From Jannaschia helgolandensis (lineage in GTDB: Bacteria; Pseudomonadota; Alphaproteobacteria; Rhodobacterales; Rhodobacteraceae): 64,000 nt of DNA. The stretch lies in contig NZ_FNZQ01000004.1 in the NCBI RefSeq assembly GCF_900109285.1, positions 62,001 to 126,000 of the forward strand. Direction: 5' to 3'. The notes beneath the pieces were generated by a model that did no database searches, was not told the origin of the DNA, and was given only the letters and a program-made list of their open reading frames with translations. Both the position numbers and the translations under genes were made by a program. Positions within the stretch are counted from its first letter, which is position 1. Each line of letters begins with the position of its first letter. Below, piece after piece: positions 57,027 to 64,000 of this stretch.

Positions 57027-57360
57027 ATCTTCAAGCTCCGTGCAGTTTCGGTTTGGTCCGCACGTCGGCAGAAACGAAAAAGGCGACCGGGGTGTCACCC
57101 GTGCCGCCTCGCCCACTTCTTCCAGCTTGCCCTAAAGATGTTTTTGAGCGTTCGGTGGGTCAACAGGATTTCTGCATTTCCGCATACTTATCTTTCAACA
57201 CTTTGTTTTATTAAACATTTTTCATGATGGTTTCAGAATTGCAGCATCCCGTTATCGCATATCAGGGAACGCCACAGCATCTCGCCTGTTGTCATCGCGT
57301 CGCTTCGGCGATGGCGTCCGGATGTCCGGACGTGCCTGCAAACAATTAAGTGAGCATCAT
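57027..57360. promoter_or_regulatory. Divergent control region: GTA cluster (left) and SH3/DUF1236 gene (right)
   Basis: 334 bp without a credible gene. The centre (about 57150-57240) is the most AT-rich stretch of this part of the window, with several short A/T runs. By analogy with R. capsulatus, the main GTA promoter, controlled by GafA, should lie upstream of g1, that is, in this stretch. I cannot identify a specific GafA site or clear -35/-10 boxes. Confidence 0.55.
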
Positions 57361-58023
57361 ATGACCTACCGTACTCTTTCCGCCGTCAGCGCCGCAGCGC
57401 TGATTGCCGCCACACCCGTCCTGGCCCAGACTCAGGCCCAGGTCGCTACCGATCTCAATCTGCGCGTCGGTCCCGGCGAAAACTACGTCATCAGAAGCAC
57501 CCTGCCCGCAGAAGCCATGGTCGACGTCACTGGTTGCGTCGAAGGTGGCTCCTGGTGCGAGGTCACCTATGAAGGCGAGACGGGCTATGCCTATGCGCCC
57601 TATCTTGTCGTGACCGAAGAAGAACAGATGGTCGCCCTGCCCTCCGCCACCGTCACGACCGTCGAAACCGTCACCTATGACGAAAGCAACAACGGCGACG
57701 AAGCCTTCATCGGCGGCAGCGCCGGTGCGGCCATTGCTGCAACTGCCATCGGTGGTCCCGCTGCGATCGTTGGCGGTGTCCTCATCGGCTCCGCTCTGGG
57801 TGCCGCAGCAGGCGTCGAGGTCAAGGAAGAGACCGTGACCTACGTCCAGCAGAACCCCATCCAGCCGATCTACGTGCAGGGCGAAGTTGTCACCGGGGCC
57901 ACCCTGCCTGCCGAGGTCACGCTCGTTCCCGTTCAGGACGGTGAACTGGCTTACGTCAACCTCAACGGTAGCCCGGTTCTGGTGAACCCCGAGAACCGCA
58001 CCATCGTTCGCATCGTACGCTGA
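57361..58023 (+). CDS. Secreted SH3b/DUF1236 protein with glycine-zipper segment
   Basis: 220 residues. The signal peptide ends at PVLAQ. An SH3b domain (TDLNLRVGPGENYVIRST ... GCVEGGSWCEVTYEGETGYAY, residues 28-85) is followed by a Gly/Ala-rich hydrophobic segment (GGSAGAAIAATAIGGPAAIVGG), and a C-terminal DUF1236 domain (YVQGEVVTGATLPAEVTLVPV) closes the protein. Bacterial SH3b domains bind cell-wall peptides; DUF1236 is uncharacterised. It diverges from the GTA cluster and ends at a perfect palindromic terminator. Confidence 0.87.
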   Translation: MTYRTLSAVSAAALIAATPVLAQTQAQVATDLNLRVGPGENYVIRSTLPAEAMVDVTGCVEGGSWCEVTYEGETGYAYAPYLVVTEEEQMVALPSATVTTVETVTYDESNNGDEAFIGGSAGAAIAATAIGGPAAIVGGVLIGSALGAAAGVEVKEETVTYVQQNPIQPIYVQGEVVTGATLPAEVTLVPVQDGELAYVNLNGSPVLVNPENRTIVRIVR

Positions 58024-58042
58024 TTCACCTTCGGAAAACTGC

Positions 58043-58068
58043 AAAGGGCAGCCATATGGCTGCCCTTT
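58043..58068. terminator. Perfect palindromic terminator after the SH3/DUF1236 gene
   Basis: A 26-nt perfect palindrome: AAAGGGCAGCCAT on the left arm and its complement on the right, ending in TTT. It lies 20 nt after the stop and can work in both directions. Confidence 0.75.
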
Positions 58069-58087
58069 CGCACGTCATGACCAATTG

Positions 58088-58138
58088 TCTGACATTTGAT
58101 CCGTTTTCCGACGAGACTTCAAATGTCAGACATTTGAA
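58088..58138. repeat. Palindrome and half-site repeat between convergent genes
   Basis: A 21-nt palindrome at 58118-58138 (10-bp arms TTCAAATGTC / GACATTTGAA around one base) contains TCAGACATTTGAA. The 12-nt TCTGACATTTGA is also present at 58088-58099. No T-run follows on either strand. It lies just after the mltG stop. Confidence 0.65.
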
Positions 58139-58141
58139 ATC

Positions 58142-59320
58142 TCAATTGCCGGTCTGCGCGCCTTCCGCGGCCTCCCGTGCCGCCTCGATCGCGCGCCATG
58201 CCGCGACATTCTGATTATGTTCGGCCAGCGTCTCGGCAAAGAGGTGTCCGCCAGTCCCATCAGCCACAAAGAATATCTCGTTCGTCTGTTCCGGGTCCAG
58301 TGCCGCGCGGATCGCTTCGGCACCGGGGTTGGCGATGGGCGTCGGCGGCAAACCGTCAATCACATAGGTGTTGTAAGGCGTTTCGGCCCGCAATTCCGAT
58401 TGCCGGATGCCCCGTCCCAGCGGACCGCCCTCACCCTTGGTGATACCATAGATCACCGTCGGGTCTGTTTGCAGGCGCATCCCTTGGTTCAGACGGTTTA
58501 TGAACACCGCCGCCACGCGACGTCGCTCCTCCGCGATGGCCGTTTCCTTCTCGATGATGGACGCCAGGATCAGCGCTTCCTCGGGCGAGGTGATCGGCAG
58601 GTTCGGGGCACGGCTGGCCCAGGCATCCGCCAGAATGCGCTCCTGCGAGACGCGCATGCGGTTCACCAACTCCTCGGCCGACGACCCCCGCGCCACGTCG
58701 TAGGTATCGGGCGCAAGCGTTCCCTCGGGCGGCACCGGCATATCCGCGCCATCCAGAAAGTCGACCGATTCCAGGCCGTTAATGATATCCCAGGATGTCA
58801 GTCCCGGTGCCACAGATACACGCCAGGTGATCGGAACGCCACGCTCCAGAAGCGCGGCGTAATCCTCCGGCACCTCGTCTCCGGGCGCAAAGGTTGCGAT
58901 CTCGATCAGCTGGTCCTGCCCCGGTATCCGTTCCCGTACCCGGATTTCCGGGTCGGTCTGCCGCACCATATAGGTAACCGTGTATGGAAACACCGACGGC
59001 CCTCCGGCGGTCAGGATGTCCAGAACTTCGGGCATGGAAGCCCCGGAGGGGATTTCGTAGGTTCCGAACTTCAGGTCGCCGTCCCGCTCGGCATAGCCGG
59101 TGCCTATGCGGAAGATGCTTCCCGAAGACACGATGCCATCCTCGGCCAGACGGGTCGAGACCTCGCGCATATTTGATCCGCGCGGCACTTCGAAAAAGGT
59201 CGCGGACTCCAGCGGTCCCGGCTCGGCCCATCTGGATTTCCCGATCTGGATAATCCCGGCTAGCGCAGCGATCAAAACGACGCCAAGGGTCAGCGCGTTG
59301 GCGGCAATATGCTTCCACAT
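58142..59320 (-). CDS. mltG: Endolytic murein transglycosylase MltG (YceG family)
   Basis: 392 residues from the ATG at 59320. One N-terminal membrane anchor (residues 5-27) and a LysM-like subdomain (residues 40-105) are followed by the YceG catalytic domain with ILASIIEKETA (catalytic Glu about 257), MRLQTDPTVIYGI and YNTYVIDGLPPTPIANPG. It cuts nascent glycan strands and sets their length. It starts 20 nt after fabF. The frame is open upstream into the fabF region, but only as a shadow. Confidence 0.95.
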   Translation of the reverse strand: MWKHIAANALTLGVVLIAALAGIIQIGKSRWAEPGPLESATFFEVPRGSNMREVSTRLAEDGIVSSGSIFRIGTGYAERDGDLKFGTYEIPSGASMPEVLDILTAGGPSVFPYTVTYMVRQTDPEIRVRERIPGQDQLIEIATFAPGDEVPEDYAALLERGVPITWRVSVAPGLTSWDIINGLESVDFLDGADMPVPPEGTLAPDTYDVARGSSAEELVNRMRVSQERILADAWASRAPNLPITSPEEALILASIIEKETAIAEERRRVAAVFINRLNQGMRLQTDPTVIYGITKGEGGPLGRGIRQSELRAETPYNTYVIDGLPPTPIANPGAEAIRAALDPEQTNEIFFVADGTGGHLFAETLAEHNQNVAAWRAIEAAREAAEGAQTGN

Positions 59321-59340
59321 CAGATATTTATGCCTCGAAG

Positions 59341-60600
59341 TTAAAGCTTGCCCATGACGAGCGATGCGTTTGTGCCACCAAAGCCGAAGGAGTTCGACAA
59401 GACCACGTCGACCTTCCGCTTCTCGGCCACTTTCGGCGCAAGCGACAGCTTGGGCTCTACCGCAGGCGTATCTAGGTTCAGCGTCGGCGGCGCAACCTGA
59501 TCGCGCAGGGCCAGAATGCAGAAGATCGCCTCGACCGCTCCAGCTGCCCCCAAAAGATGCCCGATGGCGGATTTCGTCGATGACATCGTGGCATTCGCCG
59601 CGTGATCGCCCAGCAAACGCTCCACCGCGCCCAATTCGATCGTGTCGGCCATCGTCGATGTGCCGTGCGCATTGATGTAATCCACATCGCCCGCCTTTAT
59701 TTCGGCGTTCTTCAGCGCGGCGCGCATCGACCGTTCGGCCCCGTCGCCCGTCTCGCTGGGCGCGGTGATGTGATAGGCATCGCCCGACATGCCATAGCCC
59801 AGAACCTCGGCGTAGATCTTTGCGCCGCGCGCCTTGGCATGTTCGTATTCTTCCAGCACGACGACGCCCGCGCCTTCGCCCATGACAAAGCCGTCGCGGT
59901 CTTCGGAATAGGGGCGCGAGGCCTTGGTCGGATCGTTGCCCCACTTGGTCGAGAGCGCCTTGCAGGCGTTGAAACCGGCGATTCCAATCTCGGAAATCGG
60001 GCTTTCCGCTCCGCCCGCGATCATCACATCCGCATCGCCCAGTGCGATCAGACGCGACGCATCGCCAATGGCATGCGCCCCCGTCGAACAGGCGGTGACG
60101 ACCGCGTGGTTCGGGCCTTTAAAGCCATACCGGATCGAAACCTGACCGGAGACGAGGTTGATCAAAGCCGACGGAATGAAGAATGGCGACACCCGCCGCG
60201 GCCCACGTTCCTTAAGCAAAACAGCGGTTTCCGCGATGGTTTGCAACCCGCCGATACCCGACCCGATCATCACGCCGGTGCGCAGCTTGCCTTCCTCGCC
60301 GGGTTGCCAGCCGCTGTCCTCGACTGCCTGAACCGCCGCCGCCATGCCGTACAGGATGAAGTCGTCGACCTTGCGCTGCTCCTTCGGCTCCATCCAGTCG
60401 TCAGGGTTAAATGTGCCGTCGCTGCCATCGCCACGCGGAATCTCGCAGGCATAGGTCGTGGCCAGATGGCTCGCGTCAAACCGCGTGATCGGTCCGGCCC
60501 CGGACTCACCATCGATCAGTCGCCGCCACGTTTCCTCAACGCCGCTGGCCAGCGGCGTCACCATTCCCAGTCCTGTCACGACGACACGGCGCATCTGCAT
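59341..60600 (-). CDS. fabF: 3-oxoacyl-[acyl-carrier-protein] synthase II
   Basis: Elongating condensing enzyme of fatty-acid synthesis. 419 residues from the ATG at 60600 (QMRRVVVTGLGMVTPL), which has GGAGG 8 nt upstream. Catalytic triad: Cys in TACSTGAHA, His in NAHGTST, His in SAIGHLLGAAG. The order fabF-mltG is standard in proteobacteria; acpP and fabG are not in the window. Confidence 0.97.
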   Translation of the reverse strand: MQMRRVVVTGLGMVTPLASGVEETWRRLIDGESGAGPITRFDASHLATTYACEIPRGDGSDGTFNPDDWMEPKEQRKVDDFILYGMAAAVQAVEDSGWQPGEEGKLRTGVMIGSGIGGLQTIAETAVLLKERGPRRVSPFFIPSALINLVSGQVSIRYGFKGPNHAVVTACSTGAHAIGDASRLIALGDADVMIAGGAESPISEIGIAGFNACKALSTKWGNDPTKASRPYSEDRDGFVMGEGAGVVVLEEYEHAKARGAKIYAEVLGYGMSGDAYHITAPSETGDGAERSMRAALKNAEIKAGDVDYINAHGTSTMADTIELGAVERLLGDHAANATMSSTKSAIGHLLGAAGAVEAIFCILALRDQVAPPTLNLDTPAVEPKLSLAPKVAEKRKVDVVLSNSFGFGGTNASLVMGKL

Positions 60601-60838
60601 CTGCCCTACCTCCAAGTCTTTAGGGGCTGATACACTGCGATGCCCCCCCTCTCAAGGCATGGTGATGCGGCGGCGGCGGGCGTGGGCGCATCCCGAAACA
60701 AACGCGGATGCGATTTCGGACCAGAACCGGCCATGTCGATGGAATACCTCAAGGGCGGGACATTGCGGCCATCCGATACTATGCAGACAATACCCAAGCG
60801 GCCTGCCCCCAGGCGAGCTGCAAGACAGGAGAAGTTCC

Positions 60839-61453
60839 ATGACACAGGATCGAACGAGCCATTGGGAGAAGGTCTATGACGAGAAGACCGAGACCGAATT
60901 GAGCTGGCATCAGGCCGATCCCGAGATTTCCCTCGAACTTTGCAAACAGGCTGGCCCCATCGCGTCCGTCGTCGATGTGGGGGCCGGGACATCGCAATTC
61001 GCCGAACGGCTCCTCCAGTTGGGAATTCGTGATGTGACTGTCCTGGATATCGCCGAATCCGCCGTGGAGAGAGCGCGACAGCAGACCGGCGAGCCGGGCA
61101 AGTCAATCGATTGGGTCGTCGCCGACGTCACGACATGGACGCCGGAGAGGACTTTCGATCTCTGGCACGACCGGGCCGTATTCCACTTCCTGGTCGATAG
61201 GGATGATCGCGCCGCCTACATCGATCGGCTTGGCCGTGCCCTGCGTCCCGGCGGACATGCAATCATTGCCACCTTTGCGCCGGACGGCCCCGAAAAATGC
61301 AGCGGCCTGCCGGTCGTTCGATATAGCCCAGAGAGCCTCGGCGCGGTTCTGGGCGCGAAGTTCGAACTCGTGACGTCTCGTCGTGATCTGCACCAGACGC
61401 CATGGGGCAGTCCGCAGTCCTTCCAATTCAGTCTTTTCAAACTGAAAGAGTGA
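60839..61453 (+). CDS. Class I SAM-dependent methyltransferase
   Basis: 204 residues. N-terminal HWEKVYDEKTETELSWHQ and SAM-binding motif I VVDVGAGTSQF, then VTVLDIAESAV, DWVVADVTTW and LRPGGHAIIATF. The architecture resembles small methyltransferases related to the CSKMT/METTL group; the substrate cannot be told. AGGAG precedes the ATG. Divergent from fabF with a 238-bp gap, converging on the paaG-like gene. Codon use is less GC-biased than in the neighbours. Confidence 0.85.
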   Translation: MTQDRTSHWEKVYDEKTETELSWHQADPEISLELCKQAGPIASVVDVGAGTSQFAERLLQLGIRDVTVLDIAESAVERARQQTGEPGKSIDWVVADVTTWTPERTFDLWHDRAVFHFLVDRDDRAAYIDRLGRALRPGGHAIIATFAPDGPEKCSGLPVVRYSPESLGAVLGAKFELVTSRRDLHQTPWGSPQSFQFSLFKLKE

Positions 61454-61514
61454 CCGAAGCCGCGACGCACACCCGTTGGCTCAGGCCATCCAGGCACTAC
61501 AAGTTGAGACCGAT

Positions 61515-62291
61515 CTACCGCCCCTCGAACTTGGCCGGCCGCTTTTCCAGAAACGCCATCACACCTTCCTTGAAGTCGCGCGAATGACCGGCTTCGCCCT
61601 GGAGCCTGGCCTCCAGCATCAGCTGCTCGGCCAGCGAGTTCTCGAACGATCCACGGATTGCCCGTTTGACGTTCCGGTAGGCCAGCGAGGGGCCGTTCGC
61701 CAGATGCGTCGCCCGCTCGTTCCAGACCTCGGCGAAATCCTCGTCCGCAACCGCCTCCCAGATCATCCCCCAGTCGCTGGCCTGGCGCGCGGTGACAGGC
61801 TCGGCGAACAGCGCCGCACCCATAGCCTTGGCCATGCCCATCTGACGCGGCAGCCAGTAGGTGCCGCCCGCGTCGGGGATCAGGCCGATGCGGGTAAACG
61901 CCTGCAGGAACACCGCCGATTCCGTCGCGATCACCACGTCACAGGCCAGCGCCAGGTTCGCACCCGCCCCCGCCGCCGGGCCGTTGACGGCAGCGATGGT
62001 GGGAATGGCGCAGTCGAAAATCGCCATCAGCATCGGCTCGTATTCGTCGCGCAGCGTGCGTTCCAGGTTCAGGGTGTTGAGATTGGCGCGGTCGCCCAGA
62101 TCCTGCCCGGAACAGAAGGCCTTGCCCTTGCCCGTCATCACCAGAACGCGGGCGGTCTTTTCGGACTCGTGCACGGCGTGCAGGATTTCGGCGCGCATCT
62201 GAGTCGACAGCGCGTTCAACACGTCGGGGCGCTGCAGGGTCAGCGTTGCGACACCGTCGCGTTCGCTGAGCCGGATCGTTTCATAGTCCAT
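61515..62291 (-). CDS. Enoyl-CoA hydratase/isomerase, PaaG-like
   Basis: 258 residues from the ATG at 62291. Crotonase fold: FCSGQDLGDR (oxyanion region), AAVNGPAAGAGANLALACD, and the catalytic Asp in GLIPDAGGTYWLP, which fits isomerase-type PaaG (ring 1,2-epoxyphenylacetyl-CoA isomerase) more than a classical hydratase with two Glu. No other phenylacetate genes are nearby, so the symbol is left open. It lies downstream of the ccmF-ccmH genes on the same strand. Confidence 0.88.
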   Translation of the reverse strand: MDYETIRLSERDGVATLTLQRPDVLNALSTQMRAEILHAVHESEKTARVLVMTGKGKAFCSGQDLGDRANLNTLNLERTLRDEYEPMLMAIFDCAIPTIAAVNGPAAGAGANLALACDVVIATESAVFLQAFTRIGLIPDAGGTYWLPRQMGMAKAMGAALFAEPVTARQASDWGMIWEAVADEDFAEVWNERATHLANGPSLAYRNVKRAIRGSFENSLAEQLMLEARLQGEAGHSRDFKEGVMAFLEKRPAKFEGR

Positions 62292-62641
62292 AGGGGTCTC
62301 CGTCCACGTTCGCAGCGACCCTAGGGCGGGCCGCTGCACATCGCTAGCGGAACCTGACGGCACGGATCAGGGCACGACAGCCCGGATCGTCGCGCGCGGC
62401 GTCGGTGTCGGGCGACGGTATTCGGCCCGTTCCACGCGCTGCCTGCGCCCCTTCCGCCCGCTGTGCCGCGCCAAAAAACCTGCGGCGCGCAAGACGGCGC
62501 TCAGCAGGCTTCGATGCGCGGGAACGTATTCCAGCTGATTGCGCAGGAGATGTCTGAACCGGCAGACACCATTCAGAAAAAAGGTCACATCGCGTGGCAG
62601 ATGGCATGCCTCGATTGGCTGCGGATCGCAGAGTCGAGTTA
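62292..62641. other. Gap between ccmH and the paaG-like gene; possible small gene
   Basis: 350 bp. A reverse-strand frame at 62344-62607 (up to 87 residues) ends DDPGCRALIRAVRFR, which looks protein-like, but the start and the Arg-rich N-terminal half look like non-coding sequence. It may be the 3' end of a degraded gene. No promoter or hairpin stands out. Confidence 0.35.
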
Positions 62642-63094
62642 TCAGGTCAGCCTGTCGCCATCCATCAAAGCCTGCAAGCGCGCCTCTTCCTCTGGGTTCA
62701 GGGCGGCGGGCGTGCCACGATGCCGCGTGATCGCCACGCCCGCGACCGCACCGCCCAGCAAAAACAGGGTGAGCGGCGCGATCCACAGGATCATGTTGAC
62801 CCCGGTCATGGTCGGCTTCAGCAGGACATATTCACCGTAGCGCGCGACCATGTAATCGATGATTTCCGTATCGGTATCGCCCGCCACCAGCCGTTCACGG
62901 AGCAGAATGCGCAACTCGGCGGCGAGGTCCGCGCCGCTTTCGTCGATATTTTCGTTCCGGCAGACCAGACAGCGCAATCCTTTCGACAGCTCGCGGGCCC
63001 GTGCCTCCAGCACCGGATCGTCCAACTGCTCGCCCGGTTCGACGGCAAGCGCAGGAGTGGCGGCAATCAGCGCGGCCAGGACCAACCCCCTCAT
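62642..63094 (-). CDS. ccmH: Cytochrome c-type biogenesis protein CcmH
   Basis: 150 residues. Signal peptide (LVLAALIAATPALA), the haem-ligation thiol motif LRCLVCRNENIDES (Cys42, Cys45), and a C-terminal membrane segment (MILWIAPLTLFLLGGAVAGVA). Reduces apocytochrome c disulphides before haem attachment. The ATG at 63094 overlaps the ccmF stop by 4 nt. No ccmI-type TPR extension is fused. Confidence 0.95.
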   Translation of the reverse strand: MRGLVLAALIAATPALAVEPGEQLDDPVLEARARELSKGLRCLVCRNENIDESGADLAAELRILLRERLVAGDTDTEIIDYMVARYGEYVLLKPTMTGVNMILWIAPLTLFLLGGAVAGVAITRHRGTPAALNPEEEARLQALMDGDRLT

Positions 63095-64000
63095 TCCGCT
63101 GGCACCCCACCGGTTGCGGGCGCCTTGCGCGCGCCTGCTGCCACGCGGTAGCGGCGGTCGGTCAGCGACAGCAATCCGCCCAGCGCCATGATGATCGCGC
63201 CGCCCCAGATCCAGTTGGCGAAGGGTTTGATATAGACCCGGATCGCCCAGCCGCCGCCTGTTTGCGCATCGCCGATCACGGCATAGACGTCGCGAGTCAG
63301 GCTGCTGTCGATCCCGGCCTCGGTCGTGGGCATCTGGGCGACGGGATAGATACGTTTTTCCGGAAACAGGTCGCCCAGCAGACGGCCGTTTTCCCAAGCC
63401 GTCAGATCGGCACGGGTGGCGACATAATTCGGGCCGCGCAACTGGGTCACGTCGTTCAGTACCACTTCGTATTTCCCGACCGTCAGCCGGTCACCGATGT
63501 CGAGGACCGCGATCCCTTCCTGCTGCCATGCGATCAGAGCGGCGACACCGAATACGGTGATACCCAGCCCCCCGTGCGCCAGCGCTTTACCCCAGTCTGC
63601 CCCCGGCAGTCGCGTGACACGACCCAGACGATCGGACCAGCGCCCGCGTCCCGTGCGCGTCGCCAGATCGACCACCGCACCCGCGAACAGCCAGACACCA
63701 AGGCCAGCACCCAGCGGCCCACCCAGGCTGCGTCCGGTTTGCATTGCCCAGACCAGTCCCATGACTGCCAGTGCCAGCACGGCCACGGGCCAGAGCACGC
63801 GCAGCACCCGGCCCCGCCCCCGCTTCCACGGCAGGATCGAGCCCACCGGCAGAATCGCGGCCAGAACGATCACGAAGGGGGTGAACGCCATATTGAAGAA
63901 GGGCGGCCCCACGGACAGTGTGCGTCCGAACGCCAGTTCAGCCACAAGTGGCCAGACAGTGCCCGTGAAGACCACGAAGGCGCTGACCACCAGCAGGAGA
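63091..64000 (-). CDS. ccmF: Cytochrome c-type biogenesis protein CcmF (5' part outside window)
   Basis: Only the C-terminal ~300 residues are present; the frame is open to the window edge. Haem lyase component: FVVFTGTVWPLVAEL, PPFFNMAFTPFVIVLAA and LAHGGLGITVFGV (haem-ligating His region) are conserved CcmF segments, and the large periplasmic domain (ADLTAWENGRLLGDLFPEKR) precedes the last membrane segment ANWIWGGAIIMALGGLLSL. Same operon as ccmH. Confidence 0.95.
   Translation of the reverse strand, partial: LLLVVSAFVVFTGTVWPLVAELAFGRTLSVGPPFFNMAFTPFVIVLAAILPVGSILPWKRGRGRVLRVLWPVAVLALAVMGLVWAMQTGRSLGGPLGAGLGVWLFAGAVVDLATRTGRGRWSDRLGRVTRLPGADWGKALAHGGLGITVFGVAALIAWQQEGIAVLDIGDRLTVGKYEVVLNDVTQLRGPNYVATRADLTAWENGRLLGDLFPEKRIYPVAQMPTTEAGIDSSLTRDVYAVIGDAQTGGGWAIRVYIKPFANWIWGGAIIMALGGLLSLTDRRYRVAAGARKAPATGGVPAE

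Noticed and set aside
62344-62607. Reverse-strand frame between ccmH and the paaG-like gene as a full gene
   Set aside because: Only the last 15 residues look protein-like; no credible start or ribosome binding site. Mentioned only as a possible remnant.

Overview
The window is a high-GC (mostly about 60-70 %) alphaproteobacterial chromosome segment. It very probably comes from the Rhodobacterales (Rhodobacteraceae/Roseobacter group). The evidence is a complete RcGTA-type gene transfer agent cluster, a pyruvate dehydrogenase E1-beta with its own lipoyl domain, a zapA/zauP-like pair and a urease operon in the order ureD-A-B-x-x-C-x-E-F-G. No rRNA, tRNA, CRISPR array or insertion sequence is visible.

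Layout. 1-6.6 kb holds clpX (5' end cut off by the window), a SPOR lipoprotein, a DacA-type carboxypeptidase, then tmk-holB-tatD. 6.6-7.7 kb is a reverse-strand VOC/WYL-regulator pair with a strong candidate operator. 7.75-14.3 kb is a reverse-strand urease operon with three extra genes, one of them an AT-richer HEPN-like gene. 14.3-19.4 kb carries pyrC, pyrE, an excalibur lipoprotein, dnaB and alr. 19.5-25.7 kb carries a coiled-coil membrane protein, an outer-membrane barrel, radA-cvpA-purF and a DUF1284 protein. 25.7-28 kb holds bioY, a degenerate SDR, zapA and its coiled-coil partner. 28-37 kb is a carbon-metabolism stretch (tkt, flavin oxidoreductase, gap, pgk, class I fba) interrupted by three apparently broken genes. 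37.5-41.7 kb is ftsB-pdhA-pdhB-pdhC.

42.7-57.0 kb is a gene transfer agent cluster on the reverse strand, reading g1 to g15 from right to left, with cysE directly behind it. It includes g3.5 and g10.1, and all frames are open, so it could be functional. One additional exported or membrane protein gene sits between g3.5 and g4 and is not part of the canonical RcGTA gene list. 57.3-64 kb holds an SH3/DUF1236 protein, fabF-mltG, a methyltransferase, a paaG-like enoyl-CoA hydratase and the ccmF-ccmH cytochrome c maturation genes (ccmF runs off the window).

Most operons are tightly packed, with 1-8 nt stop/start overlaps (GTGA, ATGA, TGATG). Base composition is not uniform: sampled lines fall to about 48-57 % GC from pdhB to g14 (about 39-47 kb), but are about 68-73 % in the right-hand GTA genes. 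The most interesting leads are the extra GTA gene, the HEPN-like gene in the urease operon, the unusual control sequences, and the three decayed genes. I found no clearly new multi-gene system.
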